The position numbers were made by a program, and so were the translations under genes. The notes beneath the pieces are model-generated. The model saw only the letters and a program-made list of their open reading frames with translations. It did no database searches and had not been told where the DNA came from. 64,000 nt of DNA. Source: Prorocentrum cordatum. Lineage: Eukaryota > Sar > Dinophyceae > Prorocentrales > Prorocentraceae. Below, in pieces: positions 10,300-21,739 of the stretch. The stretch lies in contig CAUYUJ010019087.1 in the NCBI GenBank assembly GCA_963575745.1, forward strand, positions 123,852 to 187,851. The letters are read 5' to 3'. Each line of letters begins with the position of its first letter. Position 1 is the first letter of the stretch.

Positions 10300-11175
10300 A
10301 CGCGCCGCACGACGACTACTACGACTGCGACTACGACCACGATGCTACTACGAGCGCGATTCCAATTACAACTAAAACTACGACTCCAATTCCGACTACA
10401 CTCACTGATACAATCACGAGTACAATCACGAGTACACCCACGACTACAGTCACGACTACAACCACAACCAGCGATTACTATTGCAATCCTCTCGAGAGGA
10501 TGCTAACAAATCCTCTCGTGTGTAGGGTCGCCCACAATGAAGTATTCCCCGGGAGACAAAGCCGAACATGGTCAAGCCCAACCAACACTAGATGAACAAA
10601 AAAATCCGCCGCGACGGCGACGACTACAAATACGATTGCAATCGCTACAACCACACATGCGGTTACAATTGCAATCGCGACTACAACCACATTTACACTC
10701 TCGATTACAATCACGATTGCAACCACGACTACAATCACAACCACTGATTCTTATTACAATCTCATCCAGAAGATGCTGACAAATCCTCTGGCGTGTAGGG
10801 TAGCCCACAATGGAGTCTTCATTGGAAACAAGAACCCCCCAACATGATCCAACTCGCCCAACAATAGAGGAACAATCATATCCACCGCGACGGCGAGGAC
10901 GACTACAATCAGGATTTCGACTACAACCAGGCATGCAATTACAATTGCAATCGCCACTATAATCACAATTACAATCACGATCACAATCACGATTGCAACC
11001 ACGACTACAATCACGACTAGAATCACAACTACTGATTCCTATCGCAATCCTCTCGAGAAGATGCTGAAATATCATCACAAATCCTTTCGGATACGAGCCC
11101 TCAACATTACCCAGCCCGCCCTACCATAGCGGGGAGGAAATATCCGTAACGACGACGACGATGACTACGATAACC
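10300..11175. repeat. Tandem ~270-290-bp repeat with an internal CGACTACAATCA short repeat
   Basis: Three long units are marked by CAATCCTCTCGAGAnGATGCT-like boxes at about 10484, 10757 and 11044. Each box is followed by ACAAATCCTCT, a GTGTAGGGTnGCCCACAATG segment and a CCGCGACGGCGAnGACTAC segment. The rest of each unit is a 6-12-bp repeat of GACTACAATCACGATT type. Valine/isoleucine-rich minus-strand frames follow from the short repeat. Confidence 0.85.
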
Positions 11176-11410
11176 CTGTGCACCTGATAATCACATGGTG
11201 AGGATAGTAGGATTCGGGTTTCGGGGAGGGTACTAGACTCATCGTCCCTTCAACTCGCATGTACGATGACATGTTAATCTGGTATAGTGATAGCCTGCTC
11301 GCTCTGCCGGGGCCTCCTTGGATGGGTCGGAGGAGCTCGAAATCTGAGAAACAATATTCTTTAGCGATGCCCTGCTCGCTCTGGCAGGGCCTTCCTAAAA
11401 TGGTCCGAAT

Positions 11411-11600
11411 CCCATGGGCCTGCCACACGTTCGTGACTGGGGAAAGCTGAAACGATGAGAACCCCATGGCCCTGCCACACGTTCGTGACTTGGGAAAGCT
11501 GAAATGGTGAGAATCCCATATCCCTGATAGACGTTCGTGACGTAGGACAGCTGGAATGGTGAGAATTCCGTATCCCTGCCACACGTTCGAGACAGTGTTG
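11411..11600. repeat. 52-bp tandem repeat, four units
   Basis: The unit carries CCCTGCCACACGTTCGTGAC then GGGAAAGCTGAAATGGTGAG. GCCACACG or its variant occurs at 11422, 11474, 11526 and 11578, exactly 52 bp apart. A related CTGCTCGCTCTGGCAGGGCC motif precedes it at about 11304 and 11370. Confidence 0.9.
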
Positions 11601-11629
11601 CCAACATAGAAAGAAAAACAACTTCGATT

Positions 11630-12660
11630 CGTACTTTGCCCGGCGATACTGAAACGGCCTCGCCGCCCCTTTCCCCCGACCAACTCTGTCTTGGAGAGTC
11701 TTGGCCTGGGATAATCTACTCTGAGGTCTTAAAGGGGGGTGCACACGGTACGCTGTATTATCCGGGGCATCGGGTTAACGACCACGAGGAAAAGCAGGAG
11801 GAGGAGGGCAGGAGGAGGAGGGGGGGAGAATGAGGAAGAGGAGGAGGAGGAGCAGCAGGAGGGGCGAATTGATTCCGCGCCGAGAGAAACAGGGGGGGGG
11901 TGGGAGTGCAAAACGAAAGAAGTCCCTCGGGTAAGTCGGTGATGTCTGAGCTTCGGCGGTTCTGGAGGATGTATCGGGCGCCGCCGCCTTCTCAGCGCGC
12001 TCCAGAAAGCTCTGAGAGCGTTCCGAAACGCTCTGGAACGATTCATCCTTGCCCCAGCCCCGCCTGAACGAGACCGATTAGGATAGTGGCGGCTCTCCCG
12101 CCTGGGGTCCATTCTGACCCGGCTTTCGGGGCGGATCCATCCAGCTACCACGAGGAGGACCTTCCAGGTAATTAGCCTACAACAGGCGAACAACGCCAGG
12201 GAGACCCGGCGTTACCTCGACTGGCCCTCCTTCGGGTCTCAAGACTCAAGACGTGGCGAGGCCCGCGCCTGGGGGCCAGGTCCCAACAGAGAGCTGGCCA
12301 CTCGGCGAGAGGAGCAGGAGGAAGAGCAGGAGCAAGATGGGAATCATGACGATAGTGGTGCCCTCGGATGCGCCGAAGAGGTGGGCTAAGAAAACGGGAG
12401 TTCGTGCATCATGGCATGAGGCATGTGCGCGGACTAGCGGGGGGCAACGGATGTGCTGAAAGAGGAAGGAAAGGCAGCCGAAACATAATACTAAGCAGTA
12501 GCAGCAATAATAGGAACAAAACAGATGATATGCATATTAGTAGTAGGAAAACAATACGAATAATGACAATACACATCATACTAACAAACATAATGAGAAG
12601 AAGGGGGCCGTGAAATCCAGGCAGATCTCTGGGGCCCCAGCCATGGGGGCGCGCACAAGG
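11630..12660. other. No recognisable gene
   Basis: Contains a purine-rich (GGA)n stretch (about 11790-11870) and an A-rich segment (12480-12600). Frames on both strands are unremarkable. Confidence 0.4.
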
Positions 12661-12664
12661 GAGT

Positions 12665-12770
12665 AGGGGGAGGGGGAAGGCTTCTTAGAAGGAAACTGCT
12701 TCTCAGGAGGCTGCCATGCCTCTACAGAATGAGGCCAGCGCCCGGGTGGTCCTGAGAAGCCTTCCCCCCA
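12665..12770 (+). mobile_element. Foldback element, family D copy 1
   Basis: The left arm GGAAGGCTTCTTAGAAGG pairs with CCTGAGAAGCCTTCC on the right. Copies at 16071-16177 and 56510-56612 share the CTTCTTAGAAGGAGGCTGC left end, a GCCTnTACAGAnGAGGC-type middle and a CCCCCTCTGnGCG flank. All three are in the same orientation. Confidence 0.85.
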
Positions 12771-12836
12771 CCCCTCTGCCCCCCTCTGTGCGCGGCTGTA
12801 ACATTTGAAAGAAAACACGGCAGAAACTTAGGCTGG

Positions 12837-12969
12837 GGCGCTCCGCGCGGGTTTTTTGGATCTGCGCTGGACCCCCCCCGTCCCCGGCGCGCGGAAAGCG
12901 CCAGGGGCGGCGCCAGAGGCGCCGCCCGGGGGGCCACAACGCGGATTCAGAAAATCCGCGCGGAGCGCC
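12837..12969. mobile_element. Foldback element, family E copy 1
   Basis: Perfect 14-bp ends GGCGCTCCGCGCGG and CCGCGCGGAGCGCC. The interior is very GC-rich, with a second palindrome at GGCGGCGCCAGAGGCGCCGC. The right flank carries GTTTAAGTTTATGG followed by a long pyrimidine run, shared with other family E copies. Confidence 0.85.
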
Positions 12970-13072
12970 AACAGTTTAAGTTTATGGCGTTTTTTCTGCT
13001 TCTTCTGCTTCTTCTTCGACCCGTTTCTGCGAGCGGTTGCATGGCATCCCGCCCCCGTGATCACTTCCTTCG

Positions 13073-13254
13073 TGGCCGCCCCCAGGCGCTCGTGCCGTAC
13101 ACAGCAGGAGGCGAGCCGCCGCGGGGCCCCGCGCGGCCCGCGGCGCCTCCGCCTGCCGGATGCCCTCGCTCAGCGCCGCCATGAGCGGTTGGGCCACGTC
13201 CACGCAGGGCACGCCCCTCTGCCGGCACTCGCTCGCCATCTGGGCACTCAACTC
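13073..13254 (-). CDS. Possible internal exon of an unidentified gene (partial)
   Basis: The segment follows a strong 3' splice-acceptor sequence on the minus strand: a C/T run ending CCCCCCCGCCAG, with AG at 13255-13256. It encodes a peptide starting ELSAQMASECRQRGVPC and continuing DVAQPLMAALSEGIRQAEAP. Almost all codons end in G or C. Composition is balanced, unlike the surrounding repeats. No domain was recognised. The 3' end is uncertain (about 13073-13100), and the family E foldback at 12837-12969 lies about 100 bp downstream on this strand, where an intron would be. Confidence 0.4.
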
Positions 13255-13279
13255 CTGGCGGGGGGGTAGGGGGCCCGAA

Positions 13280-14250
13280 ATGTAGGAGGGCGACTCCACA
13301 TAAAAACGGAATGGCGGTTCAGAGAAACAGATTCTGCCGCCCAGTGAGATTTTGGAGAGGGCGGCCAAACAAAATCTCGACGTGACGACGACGCCGACGA
13401 GCAGGTCTGGAACCTGATGTATGAGCCATTGTCCAAAGCGCTGCTGCGCGACATTCCCCTGGATCTCTTACCCGTCATCCTACATTGGTGCATTGATGGT
13501 TCCTGGAAGCAACGGGGCCGTTTTTTGTTCCGGCTCCGTTTTTTCCTGTTCTCTTTCGGGATTTGTTGCAATTTCTTTGGCTCCCTCGCTGTTGTTGTTC
13601 CGGCTCCAATTTGGAATTTGGCCGCGAGTATTTTCTCATTCGGCGTTTCGACATTTGGCCTGGGAGGTGGGGAGGGGGTCTGGCTCCTGACCTCTGCTTA
13701 GTGCGCCTGTTTGCAGCAATGCGTCCTACGGGGGAGCCTCCACCTGTTCGAAATAGGCGCCAACAACAGCCGAGCTCTACTCCATGGGGGGGTGCGAGGG
13801 CCCGCGCCGATAGGCAAAATGATGAATAAGAGAACGATTGCGGGCTGGCGCCGCTCTGGTTTCTGTTTCGGTCATTCGTGTTTCAGTTTTCTCGCGCCCA
13901 AGACACACATGTTCGGAAACGGTAAAAAAACGGCCGCGCCGAGTTCCAGGGCCAATTGTATAAAACAGAAGAAAGAGCGAGCGCTTTCTGTGGTTGCTTG
14001 GAGGGGGGAAATTGGAACCGGACCCCCTCCCTGGATGGAGGGGTGGAGGGGGGGTTCGAACTCCCCCCCCCCCTCCTGTGACGGAGAGGGGGGGTTCGAA
14101 CCCTTACCCCCCCTCCCTCCCCTGCTTCCCCTCTCCTCGGGCCCGCGCTTGAGTCGTGGGCGGCTGGCGGCAGCGGCGGGGACGACGACTTTCTTTTCTG
14201 GGCCGGCGCCGGCGCCTGCGGCGGCGGGCGGCGGCGGCGGGGAGCGTCGA
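13280..14250. other. No confident gene; short dispersed repeats
   Basis: Holds fragments of the ACGGGGCCGTTTTTT-type repeat (13505-13560, 13915-13935) and runs of G or C around 14040-14120. The segment GGCCGGCGCCGGCGCC (about 14200) reappears beside the far end of the TGG array. Confidence 0.45.
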
Positions 14251-14261
14251 CGAGGACGACG

Positions 14262-15470
14262 GTGGTGGTGGTGGTGGTGGTGGTGGTGGTGGTGGTGGTG
14301 GGTTGTGGTGGTGGTTGTGGTGGTAGTGGTAGTGGTGGTGGTGGGTTGTGGTTTGTTGTGGTGGTGGTTGTGGTGATGGGTGGTGGTGGTGGTGGTGTGG
14401 TGGTGGTGGTGGTGGTGGTTGGTTGTGGTGGTGGCTGTGGTGGTGGTGGTTTGTGATTTGGTGGTGGTCGTGGTGGGTTGTGGTGGTGGTGGGTTTTTGT
14501 GGTGGTGATGCTGGTGGTGGTGGTGGTGACGATGGTGGCCGTGGTGGTGGTGTGGTGGTTTGTGGTGGTGGTGGTGGGTTGTGCTGCTGGTAGTGGTGGT
14601 GGCTGTGGTGGTGGTGGTTGTGTGGCAGATTGTGGTGGTGGTGGTGGTGGTAGTGGTGGTGTGTTTTTGTGGTGGTGGTGATGACTTGTGGTGGTGGTGT
14701 TTGTGGTGGTGTGGTGATGGTGTGGTGGTTTCTGGTGGTGGCTTGTGGTGGTGGTGGTGGTGGTGGTGGGTTGTGGTGGTGGCGGTGTTTTGTGGAGGTG
14801 GTGGTGGTGGTGGTGGTGGTGGTGGTGGTGGTGGTGGTGGTGGTGGTGGTGGGTTGTGCTGCTGGTAAGTGGTGGTGGCTGTGGTGGTGGTGGTTGTGTG
14901 GCAGATTGTGGTGGTGGTGGTAGTGGTGGTGTGTTTTTGTGGTGGTGGCGGTGGTGAGTTGTGGTGGTGGTGTTTGTGGTGGTGTGGTGATGGTGTGGTG
15001 GTGGTTTCTGGTGGTGGTTTGTGGTGGTGGTGGTGGGTTGTGGTGGTGGCGAAATTTTGTGGAGGTGGTGCTGGTGGTGGTGGTGGTGGTGGGTTGTGCT
15101 GCTGGTAGTGTGGTCGCGGTGGTGTGGTGGTACTGGTAGTGGTGGTGGTCGTGTGGTCGTGGTGCTGGGTGGTGGCGGCGGTCGTGGTGGTGTGGTGGTT
15201 TGTGGTGGCGGTGAGTTGTGCTGCTGGTTGTGGTAGTGGTTATGGCGGTGGTGATGGTGTGGTAGAATCTGGTGGTGGTGGTAGTAGTGGGTTTTTGTGG
15301 TGGTGGTGGTGTTGGTGAGTTGTGGTGGGGTGGTGGTGGTTGTGGTGGTGGTGGCTGTGGTGGTGGTGGTGGTTGTGTGGTGGGTTGGTGGTGGTGGTGG
15401 TTGTGGCGGGTTGGGGCGGTGGTGGTGGTGGTAGTGGTGGTGGTGGTGGCAGTGGTGGTAATCGTCGTTT
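14262..15470. repeat. 1.2-kb (TGG)n array with periodic variants
   Basis: About 1.2 kb of TGG with scattered GTTG, TTTGTG and GCTGCTGG interruptions. The segment TTGTGCTGCTGGTAGTGGTG and its surroundings recur near 14578, 14852, 15096 and 15215, so higher-order units of about 120-275 bp have been duplicated. Both ends are flanked by GCCGGCGCC-rich palindromic DNA (14195-14250, 15483-15535, 15650-15700). The minus-strand frames of over 500 codons are His/Thr/Pro repeats and are not listed as genes. Confidence 0.92.
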
Positions 15471-15539
15471 CCTCCCCGCCGTCGCCGGCGCCACCGCCGG
15501 CGCTGCTGGCCGCCGCCAGCGCCGGCGCCGGCGCCGGGG

Positions 15540-16060
15540 GGGGGGGGAGGGGAGGGGGTTTCAACCACCCCCTCCCCCAGGGGCGCTCGGGGAGGGAGGG
15601 GTGGTTCAACCCCCCCTCCCCTCCCTTGGGCTGCCTCTGGTCATCGTCGCTGCGTCCCCGCCGTCGGCGCTTCTGGCGGCCGCCAGCGCCGGCGCCGACG
15701 GGGGAGGGTGGGGGGGGGTCGGGAGGGGGAGGGTTTGGGGGGGAGGGGAGTCCCCCTGGTTTTGATCGACGGTGCCGACGGTTGGGGGGGGGGCCCACCC
15801 CCCGGTTCGAAACGCGCCGCCGAATGTTCCCAAGGCAAGCTCCCGTGAAACGCGTTCTCTCAAACATAAACATGTGCTATCCAGCGTGGGCCACAATCAC
15901 AAGTTCATGCACTATAAATGTGCAAATTATGTTGAGCAAACTAACTATGTGGTGTAAGCTCCGTGGTGCAGTATACGTGGCACAAATAGGCGCCAACGTG
16001 GCGAAACCTCGCAGACCTACCAGCCGCACGAGGCGGCAACGAGGCGGCAACGTGGGAGGG
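15540..16060. other. GC-palindrome and G-run flank of the TGG array; no gene
   Basis: G and C runs with GGTTCAACC/GGTTCGAAC motifs continue to about 15810. 15840-16010 is more AT-rich and unremarkable. Confidence 0.45.
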
Positions 16061-16070
16061 AGGGTGAGGA

Positions 16071-16177
16071 GGGAAGGCTTCTTAGAAAGAGGCTGCTTCT
16101 TAGAAAGCGCTCGCCCTACATCTATGGACAAGGCTCGCGCCTCCAAAGAAGCAGCGTCCTTCTAAGAAGCCTTCTCC
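16071..16177 (+). mobile_element. Foldback element, family D copy 2
   Basis: The left end GGGAAGGCTTCTTAGAAAGA pairs with CTTCTAAGAAGCCTTCTCC at about 16159-16177. The left half holds an internal duplication (CTGCTTCTTAGAAAGCG). Confidence 0.85.
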
Positions 16178-16669
16178 ATTCTCCCTCCCCCCCTCTGCGC
16201 AAGGCCGACCCTTCCTGAGCACTGGTTTCTCATCCAAGACAGTGTCTGTTAACCCTGGGGCCCGAGACCCGAGTACGGAGGCTCAGAGTGGCGGAACGAT
16301 AAGATTGCCGCCACGATCTGTTCGTGCGATGCCAGATCTAAGAACCTCCTTCTCCTCGTCATAGATTGCCTCCTCCTCTCTCCTCCTCTTCGTCCTCCTC
16401 CTCTCTCTCTCTCTCTCTCTTTCGTTCGCCCTCCCCTCCGCCCCCTCTCGGGCGGGCCGAACGGAGGCGATGATTCGGGAAACGGGGGGGGGCGAAACCT
16501 GGTGCACGCAGGATGTTTCGGCCCCAGTGCACACTTTCCTCGATGAGCCAACTTCGTGAGCTGGTCCGATCCGATCCTCGGCCGCTGGGGAGGAGGACCC
16601 GCGACTGACACACTTCCGCTACGTACCTAGGCCTCCTGGATCGTCGATGCATCGGCGATGCGGCGCGAT

Positions 16670-16803
16670 CCTGCCCCTACACCCCACGATTTCGGAGGGG
16701 GAGGGTGGGGTTCACTTCGCTCGGGAGGGGGCGGTTCGGGTTCACTTCGCGAGCGAAGTGAACCCCACCCTCCCCCTCCGAAATCGTGGGGGGTAGGGGC
16801 AGG
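16670..16803. repeat. Near-perfect 54-bp inverted repeat hairpin
   Basis: Positions 16670-16723 and 16750-16803 are reverse complements at 53 of 54 positions, separated by 26 nt. The arms contain CACGATTTCGGAGGGGGAGG and TTCACTTCGCTCG. The loop repeats GGTTCACTTCG, so one arm end is also present as a direct repeat. Such a hairpin would be very stable as RNA or single-stranded DNA. Confidence 0.95.
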
Positions 16804-17433
16804 GTTCGCATGTGGTCCCCTACCACCTCCGATGTGTGCCTGTCAGCTGGCCCGGGAGCGGATGAGCAGCGCAGGGGCCGTGCCGTGCCGCCCTGCCACC
16901 GCTCGAGACCCAGCGGGGAGCAGGTTACGGAGCCACTTGGGCCCACAGTCGCTTCCAGCCCGCAAAGGAGTGAGAGTAGCAAAAGTGAGGCCAAAATAAC
17001 TTCTGATGTCATGCATTTTCTCTTGCGCCATCTCAGGCAGGTCAACAGCAAGCATCAAGTGATGGCGAGGAAGGAGGAGAGGAGTGGGGCGTGAAATCTG
17101 AGAAATTACTGGAACCCGTCTCTGGTTTAATACACACACACACACCAGAGGTCAACGATAAGGGAAGACTGGCCCGGGGGAGAGCATCGAGCTGGACTCG
17201 GCAATGCATCGCCGACAGACTGGCGATGGGCCCCCGGTAGTGATTCCGAACGCTCCTGGGCGACAGGGGTCGATGCATCCCCCCCTGAGCCAGCCCCCCT
17301 TGCTGATGCCCCTGGACACCAGTGGTCCTCACGCCCCATCTTCGAGGCTGGCCCCAACAAACCTCCAACATGCGTGTTTTCCTAGATGTCGGAACAGGCA
17401 GTCTTCATGCCCCTCTTGTGAGGAAACCCGAAA

Positions 17434-17576
17434 ATACCGATGCCGCCCCTCTCCAGACCTCTCCCGGGGTGCGTTCAGACCAGAATTCGGGGGCGCATCC
17501 AGCCGAGGTGACGAGGGCATCCCAGGAGGCCCAAAAAGGCGAAAACGAGGCAAGGAAAGCGGTACGGGTACCTTTT
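17434..17576 (+). mobile_element. Family F element
   Basis: Starts near TACCGATGCCGCCCCTCTCC and continues CCCGGGGTGCGTTCAGACCAG, CATCCAGCCGAGGTGACGAG and GCCCAAAAAGGCGAAAACG. It ends in AAGCGGTACGGGTACC. The ends are loosely inverted (TACCG/CGGTA). Confidence 0.75.
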
Positions 17577-17774
17577 CCTACTCCGACTCTTGGACCCACC
17601 CTGCTGCGGCTATGGCTTGGGCCGGAGGGAACGGAGAGCGACGGGGGAGGGCGGGAGGAGGGGGTAGCAGGAGGAGAGGGGAGGGAAGGGGAAGGAGGTT
17701 AAGGAGGGGGAGGGAGAGGGCACTCGTGGTGGCTTTGACTCGCTCGTTCATCCAATCCACCCTAGAACCAACCT

Positions 17775-17956
17775 GCAGTAACAGCTCGACCTCAAGAAGC
17801 CTTCCACGAGAAGCCCCACCCTGGTACCCTAGAACGTCCATTGACCTCTGGTGTGGGAACGTCACGCGTTCCCTCGCAACACCGTGGCACCCAGGGAAAC
17901 CCAAGGGAGCACCCCGGAGGCCAGCCGGGTGTTCCTTGACATGGGCTTCCACGGTA
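17775..17956 (+). mobile_element. Foldback element, family B copy 1
   Basis: Most diverged of three copies (others at 58958-59137 and 59368-59548). It shares AAGCCTTCCACGAGAAGCCC, CGTCCATTGA, GGAACGTCACGC and a GGGTGTTCCTTG right end with them. The terminal inverted repeats are weaker here. Confidence 0.75.
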
Positions 17957-17977
17957 AATTTCTGTCCCACGACTCTG

Positions 17978-18108
17978 GGCATCGCTCGGACGTCCATTCC
18001 CTGTGTTTTTTTCGGTGTTTTGTGCGCGGCTTTTTTTCGCCAAATGATCAGGGATGCTCCTCGAGGGTCTTCGCCGAAGGAAAAAAATGCACACGTCCGA
18101 GCGATGCC
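17978..18108. mobile_element. Foldback element, family A copy 2
   Basis: Perfect 16-bp terminal inverted repeats GGCATCGCTCGGACGT (17978-17993) and ACGTCCGAGCGATGCC (18093-18108). The interior matches 5095-5219 closely. It lies 21 bp beyond the family B element. Confidence 0.9.
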
Positions 18109-18119
18109 AAGGACTCCGA

Positions 18120-18345
18120 CTCCTGGCACCCCCAAAGTCGAATCGACAAGTCGGATCGGCGAGCGAAATGAGTCGGATCGGCGAAAATCGGCAGCCGAGT
18201 CGGGAGAAGTCGAATCGGCGGAAATCGGCAGGCTAGTGTGCCTCCAATAAGAAATCGGAGCCCAAATCGGAATCCGAAGTCGAATCGAATCGGCATCGGA
18301 ATCCAGCGAAATCGAATCGGATCGAATCGGAGGAATCGAAACGAA
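18120..18345. repeat. Degenerate TCGAATCGG repeat
   Basis: Irregular repetition of GAATCGG, CGAATCGGA and AATCGGAAT. The same sequence type occurs at 33.51-33.65 kb and 56.74-56.90 kb. Confidence 0.7.
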
Positions 18346-18564
18346 GCCCTGGGGCCCGCCCACTCTCGGGTCGGGCGAAAGGGGGGGATAGCAAAGGGGG
18401 GGTTTGAGAATCAGCTCGCGTAGCTGCTTTTCCCGGCGCCTCCCGGCGCCGGAGGCGGCTATGTATCGAGGAGTGGGCCCCTCGGCGAGGCCGAAACCAG
18501 CTGCATGCAGCAAATTTCGTAACCCCCCCTTTCCCGATCCCCCCCTTTCGCCCAGCCCGCCCAC

Positions 18565-18673
18565 TCGACCCGAGGCCTCTCGCGGCGCCGCGGGGGCCTG
18601 CGACCTCAGCGTGTACACCACCAGGGCGCCGGCCTCGCCGTCGGCCTGCGGCCGACGGCGCCGGTGCGCGGCG
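18565..18673 (-). CDS. Possible exon fragment of an unidentified gene
   Basis: The minus strand encodes a short stretch, QADGEAGALVVYTLRSQAP then AAPREASG, in which essentially every codon ends in G or C. Two possible acceptors precede it (CCCCCGGGGCAG at about 18674 and GGCCGCAG near 18647), after a pyrimidine-rich run. A family H foldback (18741-18933) lies immediately upstream. No domain was recognised. Downstream sequence loses the coding bias by about 18560. The large 387-codon frame spanning this area is otherwise not protein-like. Confidence 0.33.
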
Positions 18674-18740
18674 CTGCCCCGGGGGCAGGTCGGGGGCGAC
18701 GATGGGAAATCGAAGAGCCCAGGAGAGAGATCTGCACGCA

Positions 18741-18933
18741 CGAAATGGGTACTGAAAGAATGGGTACAATGCCCAACAGCGGATCTTCTTCAGTTTGAAC
18801 AGGGCTCGCTGTCCGCGTCGCCGCGGCTTGTGTCCGTTCGAGACAGGAGGCCACCTGCCCAACAGCGGCCGCTGTTGGTTTGGGACAACATTTGTTGTTG
18901 GGCATTGTGCCCATTCTTTCGGTACCCATTTCG
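18741..18933. mobile_element. Foldback element, family H copy 1
   Basis: Arms of 38 bp at 18741-18778 and 18896-18933 match at 36 positions. The ends are CGAAATGGGTACTGAAAG and CTTTCGGTACCCATTTCG. An inner palindrome, CCAACAGCGGCCGCTGTTGG, sits in the centre. Confidence 0.92.
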
Positions 18934-18949
18934 GGTGTCCAAAAGAGAG

Positions 18950-19770
18950 AGTACTGCGTGTGGCCGATTCCGGAAACCCTGCACCCAAACATCGTATCAT
19001 CTCTTGGCAAGCGCATGCTTTGCTTTCGCCGCCCTTCCGCCGCCCTTCCGCCCGCTTCCGCCGACGGAGGCGGCCTGGTTCTGCTTCCGCTGACCTTCCG
19101 CCGCCTTCCGCCGAGGAAGAGACAGCAACTCCCTCGATCCTCGAATGCAAGGCCCGTTTCGGAACGCCTCATGTGTCCAAGCGCGCCGATGGTCCATGCC
19201 TTCGGCGAGGCTCCCTGGCGAAGACGTGTGATGCCCGCCCCTGGGCTATTGTAATTCGCCCCCATCGTTGACCCTGGGGAAGGGCGGCGGCGGGCGATAG
19301 GCGGCAGACACCGGCGGGCCGCTCAAGATAAGCCTGAGGGTTCTATACCGAAGAGACCCCCAAGAAGCCCCCAGGAGGCCCTCAAGACGCCCCAAGAGGC
19401 CCCAAAACGCCCCCCAGGAGGCCCCCAAACGGATCCCAACGAACATCCTGAAGCCTATGACCCACAACCCAGGCACGGTGGCGGGAAGGGTCGAAGGCCA
19501 TTGAACAAAACACCTTTGGGCCAAGAATCCGCAGCCACGCCTCTCGACATCACGCGAATCGGCAGGCAACCCAAAATGGAGGCGCCGCAGCTCCGTAGCC
19601 CGCCATAGCTGTGGAGGAAGACAAATGAATCTCTCGACGCCGGGAGCGCTGTTCCCCCCCATGAGAGAAGACGGGGGTGTGCCCCCCTGTGCAATTCCGG
19701 GGCTAACATGAGGGGGAGCTGCGTAGCCGTCACGGCGGAGGCGCGGCAAATCGGTCAGACGCTAATGTGA
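18950..19770. other. No confident gene
   Basis: CTTCCGCC-rich repeat sequence at about 19030-19115 and a CCAAGAGGCCCC-type patch at 19350-19440. Frames on both strands overlap without clear bias. Confidence 0.4.
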
Positions 19771-19776
19771 ATTACG

Positions 19777-19816
19777 GATCCGTGGATCTGGCGCGTGGGC
19801 GCCAGATCCACGGATC
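19777..19816. repeat. Perfect 18-bp hairpin
   Basis: GATCCGTGGATCTGGCGC (19777-19794) and its exact reverse complement (19799-19816) are separated by only GTGG. No T-run follows on either strand, so a terminator reading is not supported. Confidence 0.95.
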
Positions 19817-20078
19817 GGGAACGCACCTTCAAAACATAGGACCAACACCGCCTGAGTGAGTGAGTGACGGAGCGTCGATTATGTGCGGAAACGGGACGGA
19901 CCCGTCACTAATCCACGCGCGATCTTCTATGTCTGCGTTCCTCGAATACTCACCGCCTGCTGAGGGTCCCCGACGATCCCCCGCCTCGGCGCGAGGAGCG
20001 CGCCAGGGGCAACGCCGGGAGGAAGAGGGGAGGGCAGGGGGGAAGGTCAGAGGAGGAAGGAGGCGAGGGGAGGAGGGA

Positions 20079-21137
<1,059 letters not shown>

Positions 21138-21138
21138 A

Positions 21139-21300
21139 GAGAGGAGAGGGGAGGAGGGAGGAGGAAGGAGAGGGCGGCAAGGGGAGGAAGGAGGCGAGGG
21201 GAGAGGGGAGGAGGGAAGGAGGCGAGGGGAGGAGGGAAGGAGGCGAGGGGAGGAGGGCAGGTGGGAAGAGGGAAGAAGTGAGGAGAGGGAAGGAAGGGGA
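21139..21300. repeat. Purine-rich GGAGGAGGGAAGGAGGCGAGG repeat
   Basis: Tandem units of about 20 bp made only of G and A with a single C. They lie against the end of family I copy A. Confidence 0.8.
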
Positions 21301-21589
21301 GCCACCTTTCCTCCCTCCTCCCAAGATCAATCAACCTCAAATCGGGAGAGCGGATCGAATCGGAATGTTCGTTAGAATGTTCATGGGTGACACAGAATCG
21401 GGATCACATCTGATCGGCCACGCCGGGTCGCACAACAGCGCCATACACGGCATCAGGCCGCATCGGATCGTCTGAACAGCGGAGTCGATCGTCGGGCTGG
21501 CCAGAACCGATATCGGATCGTAGCGATCGGACCCAACTGGACCCTGCCTCCTGCAACGTTGCTGGAGAAACAATTCGGGGTCCTGATCA

Positions 21590-21735
21590 AACAGCCTCAG
21601 AATTTCCCGGGAAGTGCCTGGAGTTCATCAGGAAATACCTCAAGATTGGGTTCCGAAGAACATCCTTGGGATTCATGGGGAAACGCAACATTAGGATTCC
21701 TGAGGAAACCCTGACCATTCCTGAAATAACCATTG
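21590..21735. repeat. Degenerate ~30-bp tandem repeat
   Basis: Units related to GGATTCCTGAGGAAACCC recur at about 30-bp spacing (21600-21735), with decay at both edges. Confidence 0.6.
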
Positions 21736-21739
21736 TGGT

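Noticed and set aside
13883-15873. Two minus-strand frames of 561 and 589 codons
   Set aside because: They are His/Thr/Pro translations of the (TGG)n array. The same DNA is open in several frames, which is expected for this repeat.
17578-18741. 387-codon minus-strand frame and overlapping 348-codon plus-strand frame
   Set aside because: They span two foldback elements and a GAATCGG repeat. Only a short piece near 18565-18673 has coding character, and it is listed separately.
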